Shown one piece after another: positions 10,601-19,218 of a stretch of 64,000 nt of DNA. The stretch comes from Glaciimonas sp. PAMC28666 (lineage in GTDB: Bacteria; Pseudomonadota; Gammaproteobacteria; Burkholderiales; Burkholderiaceae_D). The first letter of the stretch is position 1. Each line of letters begins with the position of its first letter. The translations under genes were made by a program, and so were the position numbers. The notes below the pieces were generated by a model, which saw only the letters and a program-made list of their open reading frames with translations, ran no database searches and was not told where the DNA came from. The stretch is taken from positions 3,596,001-3,660,000 of the forward strand of contig NZ_CP070304.1 of assembly GCF_016917355.1 (NCBI RefSeq). The letters are read 5' to 3'.

Positions 10601-11962
10601 ATGCTCGATTTGCTCTCTGATATGGCCGATAACCTCGTACGTAATCTGGCGGCCCCAGGCTTGCTTGTGCAGATTGCAGTGGTGCTTGGCTGTATTGGAT
10701 TAGGCTGGCTTTGCGCCCGCGCATTGCGGCGCATTTTTGCCGTTGACGATCTTAAGCAACCAGTAATGCAAATTGGGTTGCGCAGTTTTGCCCAAGTATT
10801 AACGCCGCTCCTGGCCGTATTGTTTCTTATATTGGCAAAGTTAGTCGCGGCTAAGTGGCAGCAACCAATTAGTTTTTTACGTTTAGCGATTCCACTCATG
10901 GCTTCTCTGAGTCTGATGCGGTTTGTCTTTTACGTATTGCGCAGAGTATTTGTCCGTGATCGCGGCGTTAGCACGTTCTTATTGTTATTTGAAAAGGTGC
11001 TCGGTACTTTAATTTGGGGCGGCGTTTTATTGTATGTCACCGGTTTGTGGCCGGATTTGGTTGACTATCTTGCAACAACCATCTTGCCGATTGGCCGTCA
11101 TCAGGTTTCTCTTTTAGCTATATTTCAGGCCTTAATTTCCGTTCTGGTGACATTGATCATCGCTTTATGGGCGGGCGCGACACTTGAGCAACGGCTCATG
11201 CGCTTAAACACCATGCACTCTTCATTACGTACGGTAGTGGCGCGAATGGGACGTGCGTTTCTGATATTGGTGGCAGTATTACTGAGTCTCTCTTTAGTTG
11301 GCATTGATTTAACCGTTCTGTCTGTATTCGGCGGAGCGCTGGGCGTGGCCCTTGGATTAGGCTTGCAAAAGATAGCGAGCAGCTATGTTTCAGGCTTTGT
11401 TATTTTGCTGGAACGTAGTTTGTCTATTGGCGACATGGTTGGGGTGGGGACGTATTACGGAAAAGTAACCCAGATTAACAGCCGCTTTACCGTGTTGGAA
11501 GGTTTGGATGGCATAGAGTCGATCGTACCAAACGATGTTTTCATGACCAATGCAGTACAAAATTATTCCTTGAATCACCGGATATTACGTCTGTCGACGC
11601 AGGTCACAATTGTGTATCAAGACAACATAGAACAGGTTCTGACGCTTTTGGAAGAAGCTGTTAGCGTTGTTGAACGTGTAACACATGAAATTCTACCGCA
11701 AGCGATTTTATTGAAAATCGGTTCGAGCGGTTTAGAGTTAGAGGTCGGATTCTGGATTCTTGATCCCGAGAACGGAAGGCTAAACGTCCTTTCAGATGTA
11801 AACCGCGCTATCTGGCGAACGCTGCAAGCGCACAACATAAAAGTGGCGCAGCCGAGAAGCGATTTACGCATGGTCGCGCGCAATAGTCCCGGTGCGGATT
11901 CACAACAAGTAGCGCAGATAGATAGTCGGGCGATCGTACCTAATTCCAAAAACATCCTGTAA
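10601..11962 (+). CDS. MscS-family mechanosensitive ion channel
   Basis: A 453-residue inner-membrane protein of the small-conductance mechanosensitive channel family. Several hydrophobic segments (about 20-260) precede the pore-lining helix, which is recognisable as FGGALGVALGLGLQKIASSY with the Gly/Ala packing pattern of MscS TM3. The following FVILLERSLSIGDMV and the beta-domain segment IESIVPNDVFMTNAVQNYS are the family signature. The soluble C-terminal domain continues to about residue 440. It is longer than E. coli MscS because of additional N-terminal membrane helices. Such channels release solutes during hypo-osmotic shock. It starts 55 bp after the nuclease gene and may be co-transcribed with it. 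Confidence 0.9.
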   Translation: MLDLLSDMADNLVRNLAAPGLLVQIAVVLGCIGLGWLCARALRRIFAVDDLKQPVMQIGLRSFAQVLTPLLAVLFLILAKLVAAKWQQPISFLRLAIPLMASLSLMRFVFYVLRRVFVRDRGVSTFLLLFEKVLGTLIWGGVLLYVTGLWPDLVDYLATTILPIGRHQVSLLAIFQALISVLVTLIIALWAGATLEQRLMRLNTMHSSLRTVVARMGRAFLILVAVLLSLSLVGIDLTVLSVFGGALGVALGLGLQKIASSYVSGFVILLERSLSIGDMVGVGTYYGKVTQINSRFTVLEGLDGIESIVPNDVFMTNAVQNYSLNHRILRLSTQVTIVYQDNIEQVLTLLEEAVSVVERVTHEILPQAILLKIGSSGLELEVGFWILDPENGRLNVLSDVNRAIWRTLQAHNIKVAQPRSDLRMVARNSPGADSQQVAQIDSRAIVPNSKNIL

Positions 11963-12087
11963 AGGGAGTAGAATAGGGAGTTAATTTCGGTTAAGTGACT
12001 GGTAACTACCCGCGAACTTACCCTCAACTTGTACGAAAGAGCGCCAAGTTCTGCGATAGCGCCATCATTACCTATGGAGGACACTTA

Positions 12088-13281
12088 GTGTTCAATGCAA
12101 TTATTGATTTTCTGTCGAATGGTTTAACTGGGGCAACAGCCTGGCAAGTTGTCATTTTTACTCTCGTTGTCACCCACATAACCATCGCTGGTGTCACTAT
12201 TTATCTGCATCGTTGTCAGGCGCATCGGGCCCTTGACCTACATGCAATCCCAAGTCATTTCTTTAGGTTTTGGCTATGGTTAAGTACGGGTATGGTCACT
12301 AAAGAATGGGCGGCGATTCATCGCAAGCACCACGCTAAATGCGAAACCGAAGAAGATCCACATAGCCCGGTGACGCGTGGTATCAAAAAAGTTCTGCTGG
12401 AAGGCGCTGAGTTGTATCGCGCTGAGTCTAAGGTGCCTGAAACCATGGAAAAATATGGTCATGGCACGCCTGACGACTGGGTTGAACGTAATCTTTATAC
12501 TAAGCACAGCGCGTTAGGTATCGTACTGATGCTCTTTATTAACCTGGCCTTGTTCGGCGTCATCGGACTCACCGTGTGGGCCGTGCAAATGTTGTGGATT
12601 CCGATTACCGCTGCCGGGATCATTAACGGCATTGGTCACTATTGGGGTTACCGCAACTACGATTGCAACGATGCCGCAACTAACATCATACCGTTTGGTA
12701 TCCTGATTGGTGGCGAAGAGCTGCACAACAATCATCATACATTTGGTACGTCGGCTAAATTGTCGTCGAAGTGGTATGAGTTTGATATTGGCTGGATGTA
12801 TATCCGGATGCTTGAAATGGTGGGTCTCGCCAAGGTTAAGAAAATTGCTCCGGCACCGAAATTTAATAGTGCCAAGCTGGTGCCTGATTTGGACACATTG
12901 CAGTCTGTTATTGCCAATCGGTATGATGTGATGGCGAAATATGCTAAGTCACTGAAAAGTACATGGCAGGAAGAGCGCGCCCATCTGGCAGGTAAAGCCG
13001 CGTTGGAATCGAGCTTTCTTAAATCCGCTAAAAAACTGCTGCAACGTGAGCCAACTAAATTGGAGGCGCCGCAAAAACAACAGCTGACTGAGCTATTCTT
13101 GCACAGTAAGGCACTTGAAACCATGCATGAGATGCGGGTCGAGTTGGGTGCCATCTGGGAGCGGTCGCATTTCACCCGGGATCAGTTACTGCATCAGCTG
13201 CAGGATTGGTGCGCACGCGCTGAAGCATCCAAGATTAAAGCTTTGGAAGAGTTTTCTTTGCGTCTGCGCAGCTATTCCTGA
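12088..13281 (+). CDS. Membrane fatty-acid (acyl-CoA delta-9 type) desaturase
   Basis: A di-iron membrane desaturase that introduces a double bond into fatty acyl chains. I choose the GTG at 12088 because GGAGG lies seven bases before it; an upstream GTG at 11995 in the same frame has no ribosome-binding site. This gives 397 residues. The three histidine boxes are HRCQAH (41-46), HRKHH (78-82) and HNNHH (213-217), spaced as in the stearoyl-CoA/acyl desaturase family. Hydrophobic segments flank the boxes. After the last box there are roughly 160 charged, helical residues, longer than in minimal desaturases, of unknown role. A terminator follows directly. It probably maintains membrane fluidity. 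Confidence 0.92.
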   Translation: MFNAIIDFLSNGLTGATAWQVVIFTLVVTHITIAGVTIYLHRCQAHRALDLHAIPSHFFRFWLWLSTGMVTKEWAAIHRKHHAKCETEEDPHSPVTRGIKKVLLEGAELYRAESKVPETMEKYGHGTPDDWVERNLYTKHSALGIVLMLFINLALFGVIGLTVWAVQMLWIPITAAGIINGIGHYWGYRNYDCNDAATNIIPFGILIGGEELHNNHHTFGTSAKLSSKWYEFDIGWMYIRMLEMVGLAKVKKIAPAPKFNSAKLVPDLDTLQSVIANRYDVMAKYAKSLKSTWQEERAHLAGKAALESSFLKSAKKLLQREPTKLEAPQKQQLTELFLHSKALETMHEMRVELGAIWERSHFTRDQLLHQLQDWCARAEASKIKALEEFSLRLRSYS

Positions 13282-13304
13282 TTTGACGGTAAGGATAAGC
13301 AAAT

Positions 13305-13332
13305 AAAAACGGCCTTTTAAGGCCGTTTTTTC
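13305..13332 (+). terminator. Intrinsic terminator after the desaturase gene
   Basis: AAAACGGCC and GGCCGTTTT form a perfect stem around a short TTTTAA loop, followed by T residues. The flanking A and T runs make it potentially bidirectional. Confidence 0.9.
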
Positions 13333-13602
13333 ATTTCCTTACTACCAGATGAAATCGCATTCCTGGGATAGTTTTCCATAACGGATCGACAAAAGTACCG
13401 CGGCAAAATATTCGACGAAGAGTTGAAAACTTTATTTGGTCAACTGCGCGATTTTGCTTTCTTTCATTTTGAGGGAACTGAAATATCGATGGCGTGCCAA
13501 ACAATGTAGATAGCTGGTTACGTTAAGTGTGCTTTCATATTTAAAGGTGGCATGGTCACCAATCCGATCGATCGATTCCTCTCCTTCTTTTTAGAGAAAA
13601 CT

Positions 13603-14091
13603 ATGAATCAGTATTTTGACGCTAAACACTATTTTGCATCGGTCTTAATGGCTATCGGGGTGATGCTGTGCACCGGAAATGTTTATGCGCAAACGCTTTC
13701 TCTGGATGGCGCCGTCGCTGCCGCATCGCAATGGGCCACACTTGCCGATGCTAATCAGGCGGAGCGTATGTGGGCCGCTAGCGGCCCGATAATGCAAAAA
13801 AGCATCAATAAAGAAGATTGGGCAAAATATGTCAGCAATTTACGGAGTGACCTGGGAGCGCTAAATGGCCGCGAGTGGGCAGAAGTCGTGCGCGTGGGCC
13901 AGCCAGCAAACTTACCTAAAGGTGATTACGTGAATGTCGTGTTCTCGTCGCGCTTCAGCAAATCGCCAGCAGGAGAGGCGGTGTCAATGATGTACGCAGG
14001 CGGGCATTGGATACCGGTTGGCTACGTGGTCCACAAGGTGCAGCCTGCGGGCGCGAATGGATCGCCGCCGGCACCGGCACCTACAAAATAA
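13603..14091 (+). CDS. DUF4019 family exported protein
   Basis: A 162-residue protein of unknown function. The start at 13603 (MNQYFD) is preferred to one 17 codons upstream because it is followed by a clean signal peptide: hydrophobic FASVLMAIGVMLCTG, then VYAQ with likely cleavage near residue 30. The mature part matches DUF4019: alternating WATLADANQAERMW, WAKYVSNLRSDLG, and VVFSSRFS, ending with GGHWIPVGYVV. Family members are small periplasmic proteins of unsolved role. The closing GANGSPPAPAPTK tail is low-complexity. The upstream gap (13333-13602) holds no gene I can support. Confidence 0.8.
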   Translation: MNQYFDAKHYFASVLMAIGVMLCTGNVYAQTLSLDGAVAAASQWATLADANQAERMWAASGPIMQKSINKEDWAKYVSNLRSDLGALNGREWAEVVRVGQPANLPKGDYVNVVFSSRFSKSPAGEAVSMMYAGGHWIPVGYVVHKVQPAGANGSPPAPAPTK

Positions 14092-14146
14092 AGTTTTTCA
14101 TCAGTACGCGGACCATCCGATTGGCTGTCGGGTAACGCGGCATCAT

Positions 14147-14174
14147 TGCTTACTGCTTACTGCTTACTGCTTCC
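14147..14174. repeat. Heptanucleotide tandem repeat (TGCTTAC)
   Basis: Three perfect TGCTTAC units and a fourth TGCTTCC, between the convergent DUF4019 and rpmG genes. A closely similar TGCTTAA array lies at 39917-39958 in another convergent gap. Confidence 0.9.
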
Positions 14175-14230
14175 CGATTCGGCAGATTAAAGACCGCTTT
14201 TCGTAGTACGACTTGGGTGCGCACAAGCGC

Positions 14231-14269
14231 AAAAAAAAAGCCCCGCAAGATAATCTTGCGGGGCTTTTT
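14231..14269 (-). terminator. Strong intrinsic terminator of rpmB-rpmG (bidirectional)
   Basis: AGCCCCGCAAGA and TCTTGCGGGGCT form a perfect 12-bp stem with a TAA loop. It is flanked by nine A on one side and five T on the other. Read on the minus strand it ends the rpmBG transcript; on the plus strand it could also stop transcription from the DUF4019 gene. Confidence 0.93.
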
Positions 14270-14284
14270 GTGAGACCGGATCAA

Positions 14285-14452
14285 TTACTTGATCTTTGTC
14301 TCTTTATATTCAACGTGCTTACGAACCTTCGGATCGAATTTCATGATCGACATTTTTTCCGGTGTTGTACGCTTGTTTTTTGTAGTCGTGTAGAAGTGAC
14401 CTGTACCAGCAGTCGATTCTAACTTAATTTTGTCGCGGCCTGATTTCGCCAT
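14285..14452 (-). CDS. rpmG: 50S ribosomal protein L33
   Basis: A 55-residue basic protein beginning [20 protein letters not shown] and ending VEYKETKIK, the standard proteobacterial L33. It binds 23S rRNA near the E site of the large ribosomal subunit. The sequence lacks the two CxxC pairs of zinc-binding L33, so it is the zinc-independent form. It lies 22 bp downstream of rpmB on the same strand, the conserved rpmB-rpmG operon, and ends before a strong terminator. Confidence 0.97.
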   Translation of the reverse strand: MAKSGRDKIKLESTAGTGHFYTTTKNKRTTPEKMSIMKFDPKVRKHVEYKETKIK

Positions 14453-14474
14453 GATGGTTCCTTTATTCTGCTAG

Positions 14475-14711
14475 TTAGACTTTTTCGCCACGAGCACGCA
14501 TATCGACTAAAACGACATCAATGCCGAGTTTGTCAATAACGCGCAAGCCGGCGTTGGAAAGGCGCAGGGAGACCCAGCGGTTTTCTGACTCAACAAAAAT
14601 ACGGCGATTTTGCAGGTTAGGCAAAAAGCGACGTTTTGTCTTGTTGTTTGCATGGGAAACATTGTTGCCGACCATCGGCTTCTTCCCGGTGACTTGGCAG
14701 ACACGTGCCAT
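14475..14711 (-). CDS. rpmB: 50S ribosomal protein L28
   Basis: A 78-residue large-subunit ribosomal protein beginning [20 protein letters not shown] and containing [11 protein letters not shown] and [16 protein letters not shown], the L28 signature. There is no second CxxC pair, so it is the zinc-free type. An AGGAG ribosome-binding site stands 7 bases before the start. It is first in the rpmB-rpmG operon, with a near-consensus promoter 41-69 bases upstream of its start codon. Confidence 0.98.
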   Translation of the reverse strand: MARVCQVTGKKPMVGNNVSHANNKTKRRFLPNLQNRRIFVESENRWVSLRLSNAGLRVIDKLGIDVVLVDMRARGEKV

Positions 14712-14751
14712 GTTTTACTCCTAGATGATTTCCGAAATTGGAAAAAATGAG

Positions 14752-14780
14752 AGTATATCTAAAAACCTGATGTTTTTCAA
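14752..14780 (-). promoter_or_regulatory. Sigma70-type promoter of rpmB-rpmG
   Basis: On the minus strand TTGAAA (-35, 14775-14780) is separated by exactly 17 bases from TATACT (-10, 14752-14757). Each hexamer matches consensus at five of six positions. It reads toward rpmB, as expected for a highly expressed ribosomal operon. The rest of the rpmB-radC gap (14781-15052) shows nothing else. Confidence 0.75.
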
Positions 14781-15052
14781 CCACTTGGCGAAAACAAGTG
14801 TGTCTTTTCGTGTTTGTGAAATTTAACAATTTGGCTGACGAAAAATCACATGCGCGGATAGCGCTCGTCGCAGATGTCAGCAAAATAAACAATCAGTGCG
14901 GCTAGAGGAGGAGATCCAACCGGATCCGGGAGCCAGGCAGCCCAGGCACGGCCATAGACGGATTGAATTGGATTCACCCGAAGGTAAATTTCGTATTGAG
15001 GCCACAGCGATGAGTCATCCTCATTTCATTTAGTGAACGTTTGTATATCTGC

Positions 15053-15727
15053 TTATAAATAGCCGTGTTCTGCGAAGGAATACACACTCGGTCCCGCCAC
15101 GACGAAGTGATCCAGCGTGCGCACATCGACTAATTCCAGCGCCTGCTTTAACACCTTGGTTAATTGATGATCCGCTTGGCTCGGCACTGAATTCCCGGAG
15201 GGGTGGTTATGTGCCAGGATGACGCTCGCTGCGTTGTGGGCTAGGGCAGCCTTGACCACTTCGCGCGGGTAAACGCTAGTGTGGGTCAACGTACCTTTGA
15301 ACATTTCGTCTGAGGCTATCAGGCAATTTCGGACATCTAAAAACAACACTACAAACGATTCATAGGGTTTATGGGAAATCAATAATCGCAAATATTGTTT
15401 TACGGTGTCAGCAGAATTGAAGCTACGGTCGTCGCGCATTGTTTCGCTAAGCGCCCGGCGCGATAATTCAAGTACTGCCTGTAATTGTGCGAATTTGGCA
15501 GGGCCAAGACCATGAATTGCTGAAAAATCACTAAGCGTTGATGAAAACAAGCCGTTTAGCGATCCAAAATGGCGCGTCATGTCGCGAGCAAGGTCAACTG
15601 CGCTTTTGCCAGCCACGCCAACCCTTAAAAAAACTGCCAGTAATTCTGCGTCCGAAAGCGCTTCAGGCCCCAATCTAATGAGCCGTTCGCGAGGGCGTTG
15701 GTCTAGCGGCCAATCAGTAATAGCCAA
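15053..15727 (-). CDS. radC: RadC-family JAB1/MPN-domain protein
   Basis: A 224-residue protein with an N-terminal helix-hairpin-helix-like region ([20 protein letters not shown], then [16 protein letters not shown]). The C-terminal RadC/JAB domain carries the metal-binding [14 protein letters not shown] motif (His, His, Ser, Asp) and ends [17 protein letters not shown]. The family was once linked to DNA repair, but its biochemical activity is not settled. It stands alone, divergent from the FKBP gene. Confidence 0.92.
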   Translation of the reverse strand: MAITDWPLDQRPRERLIRLGPEALSDAELLAVFLRVGVAGKSAVDLARDMTRHFGSLNGLFSSTLSDFSAIHGLGPAKFAQLQAVLELSRRALSETMRDDRSFNSADTVKQYLRLLISHKPYESFVVLFLDVRNCLIASDEMFKGTLTHTSVYPREVVKAALAHNAASVILAHNHPSGNSVPSQADHQLTKVLKQALELVDVRTLDHFVVAGPSVYSFAEHGYL

Positions 15728-15893
15728 AGTAATTTCCCATTAATGAGGTTCGTTAAAATAATATCCAAAATTAGTGCCTGCAATCGATCAACCATGTCGC
15801 GATCGTCAGCGATAACAATGGGAACGCTGATCTTTTTTGGTAACCTGCCTTACAATACGGTTCCGACGTTTTGTTTCTCATTTTTCCTTATTC

Positions 15894-16349
15894 ATGACTA
15901 ACTCCTCCCTCCCAGTAGTAACCGAAGCGTCCTATCTGACCTTGCACTACCGCCTGGCCTCTCAGGCTGGCGATGATATTGTCAGTACATTTAAAGCATC
16001 CCCTGCAACGTTGCAATTTGGAATGGGGCAATTGGCACCGTTTCTGGAAAAGTGTTTGCTGGGCCTGCCAGAAGGAACGCACCAAACCTTTGACCTGGCA
16101 CCTGAGCAAGCCTTCGGTCCGCGTAATCCCGATCTGGTACAACGCGTCTCGCGTGCTACGCTTAAACAGAACTCGCAGTTGGGACACGAATATCGCATTG
16201 GCGATTTAGTTGATTTCGCGGCACCCGGAGGTGGAAAATTTGCGGGCGTATTGCGGGAAATTGATGAGGAAAGTGCATTATTTGATTTCAATCATCCGTT
16301 AGCTGGTCAACAGGTACAGTTTGAAGTAAAAATTATCGGTATTTTGTAA
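15894..16349 (+). CDS. FKBP-type peptidyl-prolyl isomerase, SlpA-like
   Basis: A 151-residue cytoplasmic prolyl isomerase/chaperone of the SlpA/SlyD branch of FKBPs. The start at 15894 (MTNSSLPVV) is chosen because it precedes the conserved YLTLHYRLA strand; the 19 upstream in-frame codons look like leader. The FKBP half-domain motifs are FGMGQLAPFLEKCLLGLPEG and the AFGPRNPDLVQ segment, where the insert-in-flap domain begins. ispH follows 65 bp downstream, the same slpA/fkpB-ispH pairing seen in many Proteobacteria, which supports the assignment. Confidence 0.92.
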   Translation: MTNSSLPVVTEASYLTLHYRLASQAGDDIVSTFKASPATLQFGMGQLAPFLEKCLLGLPEGTHQTFDLAPEQAFGPRNPDLVQRVSRATLKQNSQLGHEYRIGDLVDFAAPGGGKFAGVLREIDEESALFDFNHPLAGQQVQFEVKIIGIL

Positions 16350-16414
16350 CAGCGGCATCAAGTTAAGTAACTTGCGCAGGATTGTTAAAATCACATGTTT
16401 TGGTGGGTCATATA

Positions 16415-17365
16415 ATGGATAAAGAAATTTTGTTGGCGCAACCGCGCGGATTTTGCGCCGGGGTCGATCGTGCGATTGAAATAGTTGAACGCGCGCTAAT
16501 ACAGTTTGGCGCGCCTATTTATGTGCGACACGAGATCGTGCATAACGCTTATGTGGTTGCCGACTTGCGTGAAAAAGGTGCCGTTTTCATCGAAGAGCTG
16601 GCCGACGTTCCACGCGGTAATACCGTAATTTTCTCTGCACACGGTGTGTCCAAGGCGGTCCAGGCCGAGGCTGAACTGCGCGGACTTAAAGTATTTGATG
16701 CAACCTGTCCGCTAGTCACCAAAGTACATATAGAAGTCGCCAAAATGCGCCGGGAAGGTCGAGAAATTATCATGATCGGCCACGATGGGCATCCAGAGGT
16801 GGAAGGCACGATGGGCCAGACAGATCAGGGAATGCATCTGGTCGAAACGGTCAGCGATGTTGAGAATCTTAATGTTACGGACCCTGAAATGTTGTCATAC
16901 GTGTCGCAGACAACATTGTCCGTGGACGACACGGCCGATGTGATCGCCGCGCTTAAACGTAAGTATCCACATATTACCGAGCCAAAAAAAGGCGACATCT
17001 GTTACGCGACCACTAATCGCCAGCAAGCCGTTAAGTTTATGGCGCCGCAAGTCGATGTTGTCATTGTGGTGGGAAGTCCTAACAGTTCGAACTCTAATCG
17101 TTTGCGGGAAGTTGCCGAAAAAATGGGTACGGTGGCTTATATGGTCGATAACGCGTCCCAGATCGATCCGGCATGGTTGCAGGATCGACCGCGGATCGGC
17201 TTGACCGCTGGCGCTTCTGCTCCGGAAATTCTGGTACAGGCAGTCATTGATCGGTTGAAGGAGTGCGGAGCAAAAAGTGTTCGCCCGCTTGATGGCGTTG
17301 AGGAAAACGTAACGTTTCCGATGCCGAAAGGCCTAAGCCGTGTGGAAAATGCGAAGGAATCATAA
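16415..17365 (+). CDS. ispH: 4-hydroxy-3-methylbut-2-enyl diphosphate reductase
   Basis: The last enzyme of the MEP pathway, reducing HMBPP to IPP and DMAPP through a [4Fe-4S] cluster. The start at 16415 gives 316 residues beginning [20 protein letters not shown], the usual IspH N-terminus. The three cluster cysteines are Cys14 (GFCAGV), Cys98 (DATCPLV) and Cys196 ([11 protein letters not shown]). Conserved substrate-site motifs are [21 protein letters not shown] and [12 protein letters not shown]. It follows the SlpA-like FKBP gene on the same strand and is probably co-transcribed. An intrinsic terminator stands 150 bp downstream. Confidence 0.97.
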   Translation: MDKEILLAQPRGFCAGVDRAIEIVERALIQFGAPIYVRHEIVHNAYVVADLREKGAVFIEELADVPRGNTVIFSAHGVSKAVQAEAELRGLKVFDATCPLVTKVHIEVAKMRREGREIIMIGHDGHPEVEGTMGQTDQGMHLVETVSDVENLNVTDPEMLSYVSQTTLSVDDTADVIAALKRKYPHITEPKKGDICYATTNRQQAVKFMAPQVDVVIVVGSPNSSNSNRLREVAEKMGTVAYMVDNASQIDPAWLQDRPRIGLTAGASAPEILVQAVIDRLKECGAKSVRPLDGVEENVTFPMPKGLSRVENAKES

Positions 17366-17516
17366 ACCTTTTCTGCGGAGTTATTCAGCGTCGTCCTCCA
17401 CGTTCTCACCCCGGGTGATAATTATTTACGTCTTTTTTTGCGCGATTTAGGAATACGTCCGCTGTTCCCGCTGCCATGTTTTTTTCACAAAGCCGTCAGC
17501 CACGGTTGCGGTATTT

Positions 17517-17549
17517 AAAAACCTCGTGATTTTATACCGAGGTTTTTTT
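17517..17549 (+). terminator. Intrinsic terminator after ispH
   Basis: AAAAACCTCG and CGAGGTTTTT pair around an 11-base AT-rich loop, followed by further T residues. It is symmetrical enough to act in both directions. Confidence 0.85.
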
Positions 17550-18043
17550 GTGAGGAGAAGTGCTTTTTACAATAGGAGACGGAATAAAATTCAGGGGACG
17601 GGCCACTTTTCCATGAATAGTTTTTTCCTTTCCTCGTTATCATGGCGGCGTCTGACAAAGACTGTCGGCTGGCACTGCATCTTTCGTTACCGCTTGGAAA
17701 TGTGGAAACTACTGATGCGCGCGCCACCGCGCAGTCACTATAATGCGCTCGTTTTTAGGTCATTTAGAGTTACCATAAATGTTTTAAAAATGGCAAATAA
17801 TAGGTCACGGATGGTTTCGAGAGGAGATTAAAACCAATACTTCCGCTCATACTCCTCATGCTTAAGCCCTCCAAACGCTCATGCTCGAAACCAGTTAGGC
17901 AACTGTGTCACTCGTGGTTATAATCGCCCTGTTATGGTGCCTGTTGGTGTCAAGTGTCGATGAATGCACCAAGTAGGTGTTGGGTGAAAAGTGAGTGTTA
18001 AAAAAAAAATATTTTAAGAAAAATGAATCAGGAGACAACTATT
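17550..18043. other. Gene-free region between ispH and livH
   Basis: About 500 bases with no convincing protein gene. A plus-strand frame over 17526-17831 begins inside the ispH terminator and has no family resemblance, so I do not accept it. Isolated TATAAT hexamers occur at 17739 and 17919 without a good -35. A 27-base segment at 17586-17612 (containing TTCAGGGGACGGGCCACTT) resembles sequences I associate with REP/RAYT or IS remnants. The region could hold the liv promoter. Confidence 0.4.
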
Positions 18044-18109
18044 ATGTGCATTTCTAAAATTGCCTACAGTCCGACCATACAAAATTTTCTTTCCGCTCAC
18101 TTTAGCTAA
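18044..18109 (+). CDS. Candidate 21-codon small ORF upstream of livH
   Basis: An ATG at 18044 stands 7 bases after an AGGAGA ribosome-binding site and opens a 21-codon frame (MCISKIAYSP...) that ends TAA at 18107-18109. About 20 bases later comes a hairpin with a T tail, then livH 110 bases on. The order ribosome-binding site, short ORF, terminator, structural gene is that of an attenuator leader. However, the peptide has only three Ile, one Leu and no Val, and these are not clustered, so control by branched-chain aminoacyl-tRNA is not evident. It may be a small protein or chance. Confidence 0.35.
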   Translation: MCISKIAYSPTIQNFLSAHFS

Positions 18110-18128
18110 TTAATCTAAATATCTCGAT

Positions 18129-18158
18129 GGCACGCCGGTTTTTCAGGGTGCCGTTTTT
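18129..18158 (+). terminator. Possible intrinsic terminator/attenuator upstream of livH
   Basis: GGCAC-CC pairs with GG-GTGCC (one bulged G) around a T-rich loop and is followed by five T. It lies between the small ORF and livH, so it either ends a short transcript or attenuates liv expression. Confidence 0.55.
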
Positions 18159-18270
18159 GTATCTGGAATGGTTTTTGCTAAATGGATGAACAGCACCTTG
18201 CGAGGGATCTTTGCCATGTCAGATGGTAGGGAGCTGAATTGAATCGAATCACATCAAGAATAAGGAAATC

Positions 18271-19200
18271 ATGGATACCTTCATCCAACAAATTATCAAT
18301 GGCTTAGTGCTGGGAAGCATGTATGCCTTGATCGCGCTGGGTTACACAATGGTGTATGGCGTTTTGAATCTCATCAATTTCGCCCATGGCGATATCTTAA
18401 TGATAGGTGCAATGGTTGGTCTGTCGATCCTAAAATTGGTCCAGGCTTACGTGCCCGATTTGCCGGGCATCGTCAAACTCATGATCGCTATCGCGGGTGC
18501 GATCCCGGTCTGTGTAATAGTCAATCTGGTCATTGAGCGGATCGCCTATCGGCCATTACGCAATGCGCCGCGATTGGCCCCATTGATTACCGCGATCGGC
18601 GTTTCCATTTTGTTGCAGACTTTTGCGATGATGATTTGGGGTCGCAGTCCGTTGCCAATGCCGCAAGTCATGCCTTCTGATCCGGTACATATTCTGGGCG
18701 CGTTGATTTCCCCGACACAAATCATGTTGCTGATATTGGCGACGGTCGCCATGGTCGGGCTGGTGTTGCTGGTGGAAAAAACTAAAATGGGACGCGCCAT
18801 GCGCGCTACCGCTGAGAATCCACGGGTGGCCGGCTTGATGGGCGTCGATTCAAATCGCGTCATTGTCATGACGTTTGCAATCGGCGCTGCGCTGGCGGCC
18901 GTAGCAGGTGTGATGTGGGGTGCCAACTATTCGTCGGCGCAATTTGCAATGGGTTTTGTGCCTGGCTTAAAGGCGTTCTCGGCGGCAGTTCTAGGCGGGA
19001 TCGGTAATATCTACGGCGCTATGCTAGGCGGTATTTTGTTGGGCTTGATTGAGAGCCTGGGTGCTGGTTACATCGGTGATCTGACGGGTAATTTCCTGGG
19101 CAGTAATTACCAGGATATTTTTGCGTTCATCGTACTGATCATCGTACTGACCCTTCGTCCGTCCGGCATCATGGGCGAACGTGTGGCCGATCGAGCTTAA
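18271..19200 (+). CDS. livH: Branched-chain amino-acid ABC transporter permease LivH
   Basis: A 309-residue inner-membrane permease with about eight hydrophobic segments. Diagnostic motifs are MYALIALGYTMVYGVLNLIN near the N-terminus, then FAHGDILMIGAM and RAMRATAENPRVAGLMGV (the EAA-like cytoplasmic loop that contacts the ATPase). The C-terminal half has VLGGIGNIYGAMLGG. It imports leucine, isoleucine and valine (sometimes other amino acids) together with LivM, LivG and LivF. It is first of four tightly spaced genes (18, 9 and -1 bp). No periplasmic binding-protein gene accompanies it in this window. Confidence 0.95.
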   Translation: MDTFIQQIINGLVLGSMYALIALGYTMVYGVLNLINFAHGDILMIGAMVGLSILKLVQAYVPDLPGIVKLMIAIAGAIPVCVIVNLVIERIAYRPLRNAPRLAPLITAIGVSILLQTFAMMIWGRSPLPMPQVMPSDPVHILGALISPTQIMLLILATVAMVGLVLLVEKTKMGRAMRATAENPRVAGLMGVDSNRVIVMTFAIGAALAAVAGVMWGANYSSAQFAMGFVPGLKAFSAAVLGGIGNIYGAMLGGILLGLIESLGAGYIGDLTGNFLGSNYQDIFAFIVLIIVLTLRPSGIMGERVADRA

Positions 19201-19218
19201 CCGGGACAGGAGAGACTT

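Noticed and set aside
17739-17744. TATAAT hexamer as a liv promoter
   Set aside because: No -35 element at 16-18 bases upstream and the livH gene is over 500 bases away; the same holds for TATAAT at 17919, which has only a poor -35.
17526-17831. 101-codon frame downstream of ispH
   Set aside because: It starts inside the ispH terminator, has a random-looking Arg/Phe/Ser-rich sequence and no ribosome-binding site.
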